Below are positions 17,198-25,681 of a stretch of DNA of 64,000 bases, one piece after another. Where the stretch lies: positions 29,599-93,598 of the forward strand of contig JAGPEN010000001.1 in assembly GCA_018057035.1 (NCBI GenBank), given 5' to 3'. Within the stretch, counting starts at the first letter, position 1. Each line of letters opens with the position of its first letter. A program made the translations under genes and the position numbers. The DNA is from Aminivibrio sp. (GTDB lineage: Bacteria > Synergistota > Synergistia > Synergistales > Aminobacteriaceae). The notes under the pieces were generated by a model, which was not told the DNA's origin, searched no databases, and saw only the letters and a list, made by a program, of their open reading frames with translations.

Positions 17198-17242
17198 GGT
17201 TTTGGCGGGAATCCCGATGGATTTCCCGCCAAAATCCTTCTT
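17198..17242 (+). terminator. Hairpin between acpP and fabF (partial terminator or 3' stabiliser)
   Basis: GG-TTTTGGCGGGAA (17198-17211) pairs with TTCCCGCCAAAATCC (17222-17236), a stem of about 12 bp plus two more pairs across a one-base bulge, followed by TTCTTTTATC. The T-tract is interrupted, so it may let part of the transcription continue into fabF while protecting the acpP message. Confidence 0.55.
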
Positions 17243-17281
17243 TTATCAAGTTCCAATCCTGCTGCGGAGGAGTGAAGCGTT

Positions 17282-18520
17282 TTGAGAAGGGTTGTCGTTA
17301 CCGGGCTGGGAGTGGTGAGCCCTATAGCAACAGGAAGAGAAAATTACTGGCAGGCATTGAAAGAAGGCAAAAACGGCATCGGGCCGTACACCACTTTTGA
17401 TGTCACGGATTGCCCTGTCCCCTTCGGAGCGGAAGTCAAGGATTTTGACCCGTCCCAGTGGATGGAAAACAAGGAAGCCAAGCGCTCCGACCGGGTCATT
17501 CAATTTGCAGTGGCAGCCGCGGATTTGGCCGTCGCTGATGCGAAGCTTGATACGGCAAGCCTGGATCCCCATAAATTCGGAGTCTATATCGGAAGCGGAC
17601 AAGGTGGCATAGAAACGACATTCAACAACTTCAAGACCATGATGGCAAAAGGGGCGAAAAGGGTCAGTCCCTTTTTTATTCCCATGATGATCAGCAACAT
17701 GTCCACGGCTTACGTGGCCATCAAGCATCAGGCCAAGGGACCGAACATGTGCGTCGTCACAGCCTGTGCCACGTCGGTCCACAGCATGGGCGAGGCATAC
17801 CACACCATCATTCGGGACGACGCCGATGTCATTCTTGCCGGTGGCACTGAAGCCGCCCTCAGGAGCATAAGCATCGCCGGCTTCGCCGCCATGAAAGCGA
17901 TCTCCACGCGGATGGACGCCCCCGAAAAAGCGTCCCGTCCCTTCGATGCAGACCGTGACGGATTTGTCATGGGCGAAGGGGCAGGAGTGCTCGTCCTCGA
18001 AGAACTGGAACATGCGCTGAAAAGGGGCGCCCATATTTACGCCGAGCTTGTCGGTTACGGCTCCACCTGTGACGCGAGCCACATCACAGCTCCCGACCCT
18101 GCGGGCGACGGCGCGGCCAGGGCGATGCGGAAAGCGATGGCCCACGCAAAATGGCTGCCGGAAGACGTGGATTACATCAATGCCCACGGGACTTCCACCC
18201 CCCTCAACGACAAGATGGAGGCCCTGGCTATCCGTTCGGTTTTCGGGGAACATACGGACAAAGTGCTGGTCAACTCGACCAAGTCCATGATCGGGCATTG
18301 CCTGGGCGCCGCAGGTGCGCTGGAAACAGTGGCCGCCATGCAGTCCATCGAGGAGGGCATAATCCACCCGACGATCAATCTTGACACTCTCGACCCCGAG
18401 TGCGCCATCAATGTCGTCCGCGCCAGGGCGGTGGAAAAGAATGTTTCAAGATTCCTTGTCAACAGTTTCGGATTCGGCGGACACAACGGCGTGGCTGCCT
18501 TCCAGAAATTTGAGGAGTAG
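17282..18520 (+). CDS. fabF: Beta-ketoacyl-ACP synthase II
   Basis: FabF catalyses the elongating condensation of acyl-ACP with malonyl-ACP. The 412-residue thiolase-fold protein starts RRVVVTGLGVVSP from a TTG codon preceded by GCGGAGGAGTG. The catalytic Cys is in VTACATSVHSMGEAY near residue 161, with His in NAHGTSTPLND near 302 and His in GHCLGAAGALE near 338. It is the last fab gene; rnc follows 15 bases later, a common arrangement. Confidence 0.95.
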   Translation: MRRVVVTGLGVVSPIATGRENYWQALKEGKNGIGPYTTFDVTDCPVPFGAEVKDFDPSQWMENKEAKRSDRVIQFAVAAADLAVADAKLDTASLDPHKFGVYIGSGQGGIETTFNNFKTMMAKGAKRVSPFFIPMMISNMSTAYVAIKHQAKGPNMCVVTACATSVHSMGEAYHTIIRDDADVILAGGTEAALRSISIAGFAAMKAISTRMDAPEKASRPFDADRDGFVMGEGAGVLVLEELEHALKRGAHIYAELVGYGSTCDASHITAPDPAGDGAARAMRKAMAHAKWLPEDVDYINAHGTSTPLNDKMEALAIRSVFGEHTDKVLVNSTKSMIGHCLGAAGALETVAAMQSIEEGIIHPTINLDTLDPECAINVVRARAVEKNVSRFLVNSFGFGGHNGVAAFQKFEE

Positions 18521-18535
18521 GCGCATCCTTTCTCC

Positions 18536-19255
18536 ATGAACTATGCTGCCTGGTTTTCCGGAGAACTGGAAAAACTCCAGGATCGTCTTGGGTATCATTT
18601 CAGCGATGCCGGAAAATTGGAGAATGCTCTTGTGCATTCTTCCTATGCTTACGAAAAGGGGAAAATGGAGCATAACGAAAGAATGGAGTTTTTGGGAGAT
18701 GCCGTGCTTGAACTCGGCGTCTCCCGTTTTCTGTACGATTCGTTTCCCTCCTTCGACGAAGGCAGGCTGACCCGTTCCAGGGCCGCCATTGTCTGCGGAA
18801 AATCCCTTGCTGAGTGGGGAGGGGAGCTTGGACTGAGCGAACTGCTCAGGACGGGAAAAGGCCTAGAAACAGAACAGGTGCGGCACAGCTCCCTGTGTTC
18901 CGACGCGGTGGAGGCACTTTTGGGGGCCGTTTTTCTTGATGGGGGATACTTACCGGCCATGGCCTCAATCGACCGATACCTGGCTTTCCATCTTTCACGC
19001 CACCCCATCAGCGGCACCGAGAACGACCCGAAGTCGGCACTCCAGATGATCGCTCATGAAAAAGGCCTGCCAAGCCCTGTTTACGAAATCCTTTCAATCT
19101 CAGGCCAGCCTCACTCACCCCGTTTTTCGGTCCGGGTCATGGTCGGGAATGAAGAAGCGGCAAGGGGTGACGGCAAAAACAGGAAAGACGCGGAGTTTGC
19201 CGCCGCCCGAAACGCCTTTTTTTTGCTGAACCGGGAGGGCTCGGAGCCGGAATGA
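18536..19255 (+). CDS. rnc: Ribonuclease III
   Basis: RNase III cuts double-stranded RNA in rRNA maturation and mRNA turnover. The 239-residue protein has the signature NERMEFLGDAVLEL (residues 47-60) and the second acidic catalytic pair in SDAVEALLGAVFLD (D123, E126). A C-terminal double-stranded RNA-binding domain (about 165-235) ends in KNRKDAEFAAARNAF. The linker DPKSALQ replaces the common DYKTxLQ. Its stop overlaps the next gene by 4 bases. Confidence 0.95.
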   Translation: MNYAAWFSGELEKLQDRLGYHFSDAGKLENALVHSSYAYEKGKMEHNERMEFLGDAVLELGVSRFLYDSFPSFDEGRLTRSRAAIVCGKSLAEWGGELGLSELLRTGKGLETEQVRHSSLCSDAVEALLGAVFLDGGYLPAMASIDRYLAFHLSRHPISGTENDPKSALQMIAHEKGLPSPVYEILSISGQPHSPRFSVRVMVGNEEAARGDGKNRKDAEFAAARNAFFLLNREGSEPE

Positions 19256-20115
19256 AAAAAAACGCCGGGAAAGATTCGCTTTTTTCTGCCGTCCTTTTCT
19301 CTCTTTTCCTCCTTCTCGTTCCGGCATCGCCGGCACACTCATGGGAACTGTACGTGTCCTCGCCATGGCTTTCCACGATCGCCCGCTTTATCGGCGGGGT
19401 GAACGTGTCCGTAAAAGCGGTCCAGGAATGGAACGAAGAAGGAATCCCCATCAGGAAGATCCGCAGCCGGAACATCCCTGCCAACTCCAGAATCGTAGCC
19501 CTGGACGCATTCGAGGCCACTTCGCTCGGTCTTGACGAAAAGCGGTTCACCGGTCTTTTCATGCTCTATGGAACAGTGCCTTTCGACAGGACAAGAGCTG
19601 ACTATCACTTTTCCGATCCGTCGGTACTCCCCTTCATTGCTCAAAGAGTGCTGACCGCACTGTCCCAGTTCGATCCCGGGAACTATTCCTATTACCAGAG
19701 AAGATTGTCGGAATTCCAGACCAGGCTCGACAGCACAGTCCTCGTGGGAAGGCAACTCCTGAAAGATTACCCTGTTTTTGACCTTTCCGGAGGGTTTTCC
19801 AGCATGCTTTCTGCGGCGGGATGTACTTTGCTGCCCGGGGACGAAAAGGTAAAAACCTGGAGTAGGGGAGAGGACCTGCAGAGCCTGCAGGCTGCCGTCA
19901 GTGACGCAGTGAAGCGGAGAATTCCCGTGATAGTCGACCCCAGCACTCCTAAACCGGTCAGGGAAGCGCTGAAAGGGAACAAAGACGTCCTGTTCCAGGG
20001 ACGCCCCGGCCAGGAACAGGACCTGCTTCTTTTTTTCCATGACCAGTTTCTTCTTTTGTGGAATCGCCTCGCCCCACTCAGGCAGCACCGGCAGGAAGGA
20101 AAAGAGAACTCCTGA
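19252..20115 (+). CDS. Exported protein resembling ZnuA/TroA-type metal-binding lipoproteins, degenerate
   Basis: A 287-residue protein with an N-terminal signal sequence (residues 1-30, hydrophobic core FLLLVPASPAHS). The layout resembles cluster A-I metal-binding proteins of ABC transporters: an N-terminal STIARFIGGVNVSV segment, DPGNYSYYQRRLSEFQTRLD like the DPxNAxxYxxN helix, and DLQSLQAAVSDAVKRRIPVIV like the C-terminal lobe. The histidine ligands and histidine-rich loop of ZnuA are not evident. No permease or ATPase gene is adjacent. It overlaps rnc by 4 bases. Function unknown; the fold assignment is tentative. Confidence 0.5.
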   Translation: MKKNAGKDSLFSAVLFSLFLLLVPASPAHSWELYVSSPWLSTIARFIGGVNVSVKAVQEWNEEGIPIRKIRSRNIPANSRIVALDAFEATSLGLDEKRFTGLFMLYGTVPFDRTRADYHFSDPSVLPFIAQRVLTALSQFDPGNYSYYQRRLSEFQTRLDSTVLVGRQLLKDYPVFDLSGGFSSMLSAAGCTLLPGDEKVKTWSRGEDLQSLQAAVSDAVKRRIPVIVDPSTPKPVREALKGNKDVLFQGRPGQEQDLLLFFHDQFLLLWNRLAPLRQHRQEGKENS

Positions 20116-20146
20116 AAAAAAGAAGCTATCCGTTTTTTCTCTTCGT

Positions 20147-21319
20147 TCACCGTGCCTCTTTCAGGGAAAGAAACGGGCAGGCGGCGAGAAGAAGCGCGGC
20201 GCTCAGAAGATAAAAGGGGAGCCCTTTCCCCGTATGATCAAGAAGCATCCCCATGACCACCGGCCCCGTGGTCATTCCCAGGCTGAAGGAAATGTTGAAA
20301 AAGCCCATGATTCGTCCGGAACCGTATGTCTTCCCCCTTGAGGCAGCCAGGGCCGCCAGGGAAGGAGAGGCGAAGGCGTGGCCTATGCCGAAGGCGACGC
20401 TCGCGATGGAGAGGCTCCATGGAGTTCTCAGGTTTGGAAGGCCCAGCAGGGTAACTGCCGAAATGAGTCCTCCCGCGAGGATAAGCCTGTGTTTGTGCAG
20501 GTTGTCGGCGAGTTTGCCGGAAATTCGCTGAAGCACTCCGGTCGAAAGGGAGTTCAAGGAGACTACGAATCCGATTTCCGAAAGGGACAGGTGAATGTCC
20601 GAGGCGAGGAGGGGAATCATCATCACGAGCACCCCCCGGCACATGGCAGAGCAGAACTGGAAGAAAAAAACGACGAGCATTTCATGATCTGTAAGGATTT
20701 CCCGAAAAACCGAACCAAGCCCGCTGAGAGCTTCGTGCCCCCGGCCGGACGGGAGGTTGCCGGGCAGGAAACGAAAGACGAGGATGATGGAAAGGAGGGT
20801 CAGCGAGGTCATGGCATAAAAAGGGGCGTTGAAACCGATCGTTTCAGCGAGAATCCCGCTTAAGAGGGGTCCTGAGCCGATCCCGAGAAAAAGGGCCCCC
20901 TGAAGTGAGCCGAAAAAAACACCCTCTTTCCCTTTCGGCGCCACTTCCGCTCCGATAGCCATGGTAATGGGCACAACCATGGCCGAACCTATCCCATGAC
21001 CTATCCTGATGGCGATAAGGCTTTCCGTCGTAGACGCAAAGGTATAGGCAACGGAAGCAAGGGCATAAAAAGCAAGCCCCGCGAGAAGGAGCACTTTCCT
21101 GTTCATTCTTTCCGCCAGTTCCCCGGAGACGATCATTCCGCCGGTCCTTGAAAAGGAAAAGGCACCGATGATCATTCCAACGGCAAGACCGCTCGCCCCA
21201 AGCCGCTTCGCATAGAGAGGCAGCACGGGGGCAATGATGCCGATACCCAGCATGGCACAGAACATGGAAAGGCTGAGGACGGTCAAAATTTTACGGTAGG
21301 AATCATCTGTCGAAAACAA
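20147..21319 (-). CDS. Major facilitator superfamily transporter
   Basis: A 390-residue integral membrane protein with about 12 hydrophobic segments. The loop between TM2 and TM3 reads SGELAERMNRKVLLLAG, a version of the MFS motif A, and TM4-5 has RIGHGIGSAMVVPITMAIGAEVAP, as in drug:H+ antiporter subfamilies. TM9-10 ends in QRISGKLADNLHKHRLILAG, a second motif A copy. Substrate cannot be assigned. It has its own strong promoter and is not in an operon. Confidence 0.85.
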   Translation of the reverse strand: MFSTDDSYRKILTVLSLSMFCAMLGIGIIAPVLPLYAKRLGASGLAVGMIIGAFSFSRTGGMIVSGELAERMNRKVLLLAGLAFYALASVAYTFASTTESLIAIRIGHGIGSAMVVPITMAIGAEVAPKGKEGVFFGSLQGALFLGIGSGPLLSGILAETIGFNAPFYAMTSLTLLSIILVFRFLPGNLPSGRGHEALSGLGSVFREILTDHEMLVVFFFQFCSAMCRGVLVMMIPLLASDIHLSLSEIGFVVSLNSLSTGVLQRISGKLADNLHKHRLILAGGLISAVTLLGLPNLRTPWSLSIASVAFGIGHAFASPSLAALAASRGKTYGSGRIMGFFNISFSLGMTTGPVVMGMLLDHTGKGLPFYLLSAALLLAACPFLSLKEAR

Positions 21320-21377
21320 CGAAAATACACTCCGATCGTTCCATGTCGATTTTTATTCGTGATCTTTTATATCGGCC

Positions 21378-21406
21378 ATTATACTATGTTTTGTCTACAA
21401 TTTCAA
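21378..21406 (-). promoter_or_regulatory. Promoter of the MFS transporter gene
   Basis: On the minus strand, TTGAAA (21401-21406) is 17 bases from a perfect TATAAT (21378-21383), about 60 bases before the start codon. Confidence 0.75.
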
Positions 21407-21620
21407 CGCTTTCCCTGGCCATGCATCATCAAGGGCAATTCTCCACCGAGACAGGGTGCCGTGATGCATACCGTCACCTGTTCCTCCCCGGTACAAACGG
21501 GAAGAAAGCCGACAAAAAAGCGTGAATCCTCTTTTGAATTCACGCATTGCCGTGAAACCACTGGCTTTACTCTCGTGTTTTTTCGTTGTTCAAGAACTCC
21601 CGATCTGCATTTTAGGGATT
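21407..21620. other. Intergenic region between MFS gene and birA
   Basis: No gene is visible. It contains an inverted repeat (ATGCATCA at 21421-21428, TGATGCAT at 21462-21469, with CACC/GGTG nested inside) and the birA terminator at 21513-21545. Short open frames here lack Shine-Dalgarno sequences and recognisable protein. Confidence 0.5.
21513..21545 (-). terminator. Terminator downstream of birA
   Basis: On the minus strand, GCGTGAAT and ATTCACGC pair around a 10-base loop and are followed by TTTTTTG. It lies about 75 bases after the birA stop codon. Confidence 0.8.
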
Positions 21621-22616
21621 TTACACGTCAGGGGTCGCATGGACCACATCTGCGGCACAAAACGATCTGACTGCGTCCTTTCCTTCGACAAGAAGCTCTC
21701 CATTTTCTCCAATTCCAACGGCTCTTCCAGAAAAAGAGCCCTCTTCGGTCAGGACTGAAACGTCTTTTCCTAAGGTAGAACATTCAATCCTGTACCGGGA
21801 GAGGAGGGAATCTCCCCCGTCACTGCAGAGCCCCGCGACAAGGCGATGGAATTGTTCGATGACTGCCGCGCAGAGAATACCCCTGTGGAAGGGCTCGGTT
21901 TCCGAACCCAGGGAGGCGGCATTTTCGAGACCGCGGACTGCGAGATCCTCCCCGTTCAGGGAAATGTTGAGGCCTATTCCTGTGGTGCAATCCCGTATCC
22001 TCTCCGGATCGCTCGAGGCCTCGGAGAGGATACCGCAGATTTTCCCACCCTCGTACAGCAGATCGTTCGGCCATTTGAGGGACACCTTTTTGCCGCAAAC
22101 GGCCCCGATGGCATCCATTACCGCAAGCCCGGCGGCGAGGTTGACCAGCTGCAGCCGTCCGGGAAGCATGCGGGGCATGAAAAAGACGGAAAAGTAGAGT
22201 CCCGTCCCCCGGGGGGAAAACCATACTCTGTCTCTCCTCCCCCTCCCCTTTGTCTGTTCCTCGGCTATGACAACAAGGCCGTCAGTTCGGCCCTGCCGTC
22301 CGATCCTTTTCGCTGCCTCCTGGGTTGACGGGATACTTTGGAAGACATGGATTTCCTCACCCCAGGGACATTCCGGTGAAATCAGGCTTCCGATCAGTGA
22401 GGGAGAAAGATCGTTCGAGGGCAGTTTCCGGAGTATGTATCCTTTCTGGGGCACAGAGTCCACCGCGAAACCTTCTTCCTCAAGATCACGGACAGCCTTC
22501 CAGACAGCCTGCCGGGAGAGAGAAAGAACCCGTGAAACAAGACCTCCTGAAACAATGCTTCCCTTGGCCTCGCGGAGAAGGCGGCAGAGTTGAATAGTTG
22601 CACGTCGGGATTTCAT
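21621..22616 (-). CDS. birA: Bifunctional biotin ligase / biotin operon repressor BirA
   Basis: BirA attaches biotin to carboxyl carrier proteins and can repress biotin genes when loaded with biotinyl-AMP. The 331-residue protein has an N-terminal winged helix (about residues 5-63, SLSRQAVWKAVRDLEEEGF), then the catalytic domain with GRGRRDRVW (124-132, the biotinyl-AMP loop, with D where G is common) and KWPND (181-185). A C-terminal SH3-like domain covers about 285-331. The HTH makes it the bifunctional class. No biotin genes are adjacent. Confidence 0.92.
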   Translation of the reverse strand: MKSRRATIQLCRLLREAKGSIVSGGLVSRVLSLSRQAVWKAVRDLEEEGFAVDSVPQKGYILRKLPSNDLSPSLIGSLISPECPWGEEIHVFQSIPSTQEAAKRIGRQGRTDGLVVIAEEQTKGRGRRDRVWFSPRGTGLYFSVFFMPRMLPGRLQLVNLAAGLAVMDAIGAVCGKKVSLKWPNDLLYEGGKICGILSEASSDPERIRDCTTGIGLNISLNGEDLAVRGLENAASLGSETEPFHRGILCAAVIEQFHRLVAGLCSDGGDSLLSRYRIECSTLGKDVSVLTEEGSFSGRAVGIGENGELLVEGKDAVRSFCAADVVHATPDV

Positions 22617-22645
22617 GGAATTGCCTCCTTATCTACCTTACCGAA

Positions 22646-22654
22646 TGATATAAT
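22646..22654 (+). promoter_or_regulatory. Extended -10 promoter of prfB
   Basis: TGATATAAT matches the extended -10 consensus (TGN-TATAAT, -10 at 22649-22654), 41 bases before the prfB ATG. No convincing -35 is seen at the right spacing. The same AT-rich patch could serve divergent birA. Confidence 0.5.
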
Positions 22655-22694
22655 GAAAAATCGCGCAGCACAATAACAACGAGGGGGAATCGAC

Positions 22695-23796
22695 ATGGCG
22701 ATAACTTCGAACGCCACTGTTCTGGAGGAACTGCGGGCTTTGAGAAAAGACCTGCAGGACAGTCTTTGACCTGGATTCAATAAGAGAAAGAAAAGAGAAA
22801 CTGGAGGCTTCCGCATCGGCTCAGGATTTCTGGAATCGGGATGACTGCCATGTTGTCACCAGGGAAATTGCAAAGCTCCAACAGAAGCTGGATACCTGGG
22901 ACAGGGTGGATGGTATTTTTCAGGATCTGACCGTTCTCTCGGATATGCTTTCTGAAACGGACGACGAAGAACTCCAGAACGAGTTTACAGCTACATCGGC
23001 ACAGTTCAGGAAAATCATCGAAAAAGAGCAGCTTCTTCTGCTGCTTTCCGAAGAATATGACGGCAACAACGCAATCCTCAGCGTCCACGCCGGTTCAGGC
23101 GGACTGGACTCCCAGGACTGGGCGGAGATGCTTCTCAGGCTTTTCCTCCGCTGGGCGGAAAGGGAAGACTTCAAGACCAAAATTCTTGAAATCCTCCAGG
23201 ACGAGGAAGCTGGAATCAAGAGCGCCACCGTACTTGTGGAGGGAGAATTTGCCTACGGTTACCTGAAGTCGGAAAAAGGGGTTCACCGCCTTGTCAGAAT
23301 CTCTCCATTCGATGCGGCCAGGCGCCGCCATACGAGCTTCGCTTCTGTGGATGTGGCACCGGAGCTGCCTGATGACGTGGAGATCGAGATTCGCCCCGAG
23401 GATCTGAAAATGGACACCTACAGAGCGAGCGGGGCGGGAGGACAGTATGTCAACAGGACGGATTCCGCCGTGAGGATAACCCATCTTCCGACCGGAATAA
23501 TCGTCGCCTGCCAGAACGAAAGGTCCCAGCACATGAACAGGCAGACCGCCATGCAGGTACTGCGAAGCAAACTATTCGAGAGGGCCTGGCAGGAAAGGCA
23601 GCAGGAACTCCTGACAATTCAGGGAGAAAAGAAGGAAATCAGCTGGGGAAGTCAAATACGAAGCTATGTTCTTCATCCCTACACCCTGGTGAAAGATCAC
23701 CGGACAGGACACGAAACAGGAAACGTTCAGGCTGTTCTCGACGGCGATATTGACGAGTTTATCATGAATTTTCTGCGCTGGAAGAAACAGAACTGA
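22695..23796 (+). CDS. prfB: Peptide chain release factor 2, with programmed +1 frameshift
   Basis: RF2 reads UGA and UAA stop codons. Translation starts at the ATG at 22695 (GAGGGGGA upstream) and runs 24 codons to CTT TGA C at 22764-22770, the classic RF2 slippery stop. A +1 shift at CTT skips T22767 and resumes at GAC 22768, giving a 366-residue product. A short internal AGGA lies a few bases before the site. The stop-recognition tripeptide SPF falls at residues 203-205 and the GGQ motif at 248-250, close to E. coli RF2 numbering. The shift therefore autoregulates RF2 level. The annotated feature spans both frames. Confidence 0.95.
22764..22770 (+). promoter_or_regulatory. RF2 programmed frameshift site CTTTGAC
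   Basis: The zero frame reads CTT (Leu24) then TGA; the downstream coding frame is +1 relative to it. The heptamer equals the conserved bacterial prfB recoding site. The upstream AGGA is a weaker match than the AGGGGG stimulator of E. coli. Confidence 0.95.
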
Positions 23797-23823
23797 CGAT
23801 TCTTATTCGGGAGGATTAAGCCC

Positions 23824-25677
23824 ATGAAGCCTGTTCGATGTTTTTTGTTTCTCCTCGTGTCGGTCGTTCTGCTGGCTCTCTCTGCAGAGGCTGCTCCTTT
23901 CAAGCCGTCCGAACCCTTTTTGAGGACATCTTCGCTCAGGCCGGGAATGAAGGGATACGCACTGACAGTCATCTCCGGACGGGAGATACTCCGATTTCCT
24001 GTAGAAATCGTCAGCATCATTCCCAGAAAAGGATCTCCAAAAAACCTCATTATGGTACGGGCTTCCGGTTCCGTGATATCCAAAACCGGAGGAATAGCGG
24101 CCGGAATGAGCGGCAGCCCTGTTTACGTAAACGGCAAACTCATAGGCGCCGTGGGCTACGGCTGGAACTTCAGCGATCACAACCTCGGCCTTGTGACTCC
24201 CTTTGAAGACATGGCATCGGTGTGGGACTGGCCGGAAAAAAAAATTTCCCTGCCAGGTCTTCCTCCCTCGGGATCCGAACCTGATGATGAAGACGGCAAG
24301 GGAAAAGAAAAGACTCCGCCCCGGAATGGGGCTCCGGAGAAAAACGGCAGCGTAAATACGGATGGTCCCGTTCTGAAAGGAGAGGTTTCGCCTCTTTTCA
24401 TCGATGGAATCAGCCAAAGAACGGCGACGGAAATTACGACCCTCCTTGGGAAGGAGCGCTTTATACCGAGCGGGAGCTTTCCCGGCGACATACCGGTCGA
24501 GATGAATGCCAGGCTTGTTCCCGGAGAAGCGATAACCGTCCTCCTCGCCTGGGGGGATGTAACCATAGGGTCCACGGGAACTCTCACTGCGGTCGCACCG
24601 GACGGCCGGTTCATAGGGTTCGCTCACCCCTTCCTCGGGCGGGGAGCCGTAAATTACCCCGTTGCCCGGGCGTATATCCATAATGTTGTGCCCAGCATCG
24701 AGGCACCCTTTAAGGTGGCCAGTCCCCTCAGGATCGTCGGAACGGTGACCCATGACAGGCCCCAGGCAATTGGAGGGAGAATCGGCTATTTCACCCCCTC
24801 CGTTTCAGGGACACTCAATTTTTCGGACACCGACAGAAAATCCGGAGGGAACAAACGGTTCCATTTCGTGCCCGATCCTTTCATGGGAGCCAAGATTTCC
24901 GCAGGTATTTTCACAGGCCTTATCGACGATCTCTGGGGAAGAAAAGGACAGGGGACCGCAGTTTTCACCCTGACGGTGCACGGAAGGGGCCTGGGGCAGG
25001 GGTGGACCCGGAAGAACATGTTCTTCTCCGACAGCGACCTTGCAGCCGACGCACTAAAGGAAACCGCTGAACTTCTCGATGTCATCTTCCTCAATCCCTT
25101 TGCTGAAGTCTACCCCCTCGGCGTGACGGTCTCGGCGGAATTCACGGAAGAGCCAAGGCTCATGTTCATAGAAGGCATCGAGGTCAAGGGGGATTCGTTC
25201 TCCGCGGGAGACACTGTCGAGGTGGAAGTTAACCTTCGGCCTTACCGGAAAAAACAGGTGAAAAAAACCTTCAAAATTGTCATACCGAAAGATGCCGACG
25301 GGTTTTGCGAAATCCTTGTCCGGGGCGGGGGGATTGAACCTCTCCACCAGTCTGCCGTTGTCCAGGGATGGAAGACCATCGCCAACTTCCGCCAGATGTT
25401 TACGGAGATGTCGGCCCTGGAAACCAATAACGAACTGATTATTGAATTCAACTACGAAAAAGTATCCAAACGGGGGAAGGACCGGAAGGATTCCGACGAT
25501 CCGGTTTCCAAGGAAGAGCAGGAGCTATTAAGCGAGATGAAGAAGCGGCGGCTGGAGGACGGGACCCTCCAGATTTTCAAATCGGAATTCGTTGTGGAGG
25601 GACTGCTCAGAAAGATCGTGGACGTGAAACCCGACAATGGAAAAAACGGTGATCAGCAAGAAGATGAGGAGGAATAA
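23824..25677 (+). CDS. Exported SpoIVB-type (peptidase S55 family) protein
   Basis: A 617-residue protein with a signal peptide (residues 1-23, ending SAEA). LRPGMKGYALTVISG leads into GGIAAGMSGSPVYVNGKLIGAVGYGW (split here by the motif GMSGSP at 94-99, probable nucleophile serine). A histidine follows in FIGFAHPFLGRG (H268). These are the S55 peptidase hallmarks, but serine precedes histidine, opposite to SpoIVB. A charged insert (about 145-185) and an IgG-like C-terminal half follow. No sporulation genes are nearby, so a different envelope role is likely. It ends 4 bases before the tmk start. Confidence 0.72.
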   Translation: MKPVRCFLFLLVSVVLLALSAEAAPFKPSEPFLRTSSLRPGMKGYALTVISGREILRFPVEIVSIIPRKGSPKNLIMVRASGSVISKTGGIAAGMSGSPVYVNGKLIGAVGYGWNFSDHNLGLVTPFEDMASVWDWPEKKISLPGLPPSGSEPDDEDGKGKEKTPPRNGAPEKNGSVNTDGPVLKGEVSPLFIDGISQRTATEITTLLGKERFIPSGSFPGDIPVEMNARLVPGEAITVLLAWGDVTIGSTGTLTAVAPDGRFIGFAHPFLGRGAVNYPVARAYIHNVVPSIEAPFKVASPLRIVGTVTHDRPQAIGGRIGYFTPSVSGTLNFSDTDRKSGGNKRFHFVPDPFMGAKISAGIFTGLIDDLWGRKGQGTAVFTLTVHGRGLGQGWTRKNMFFSDSDLAADALKETAELLDVIFLNPFAEVYPLGVTVSAEFTEEPRLMFIEGIEVKGDSFSAGDTVEVEVNLRPYRKKQVKKTFKIVIPKDADGFCEILVRGGGIEPLHQSAVVQGWKTIANFRQMFTEMSALETNNELIIEFNYEKVSKRGKDRKDSDDPVSKEEQELLSEMKKRRLEDGTLQIFKSEFVVEGLLRKIVDVKPDNGKNGDQQEDEEE

Positions 25678-25681
25678 GGGA

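Noticed and set aside
17246..18367. Minus-strand frame over fabF
   Set aside because: Antisense to the fabF catalytic core.
22906..23796. prfB starting at the GTG at 22906
   Set aside because: It would lose the conserved N-terminal domain of RF2; the upstream frame plus CTTTGAC shift explains the gene.
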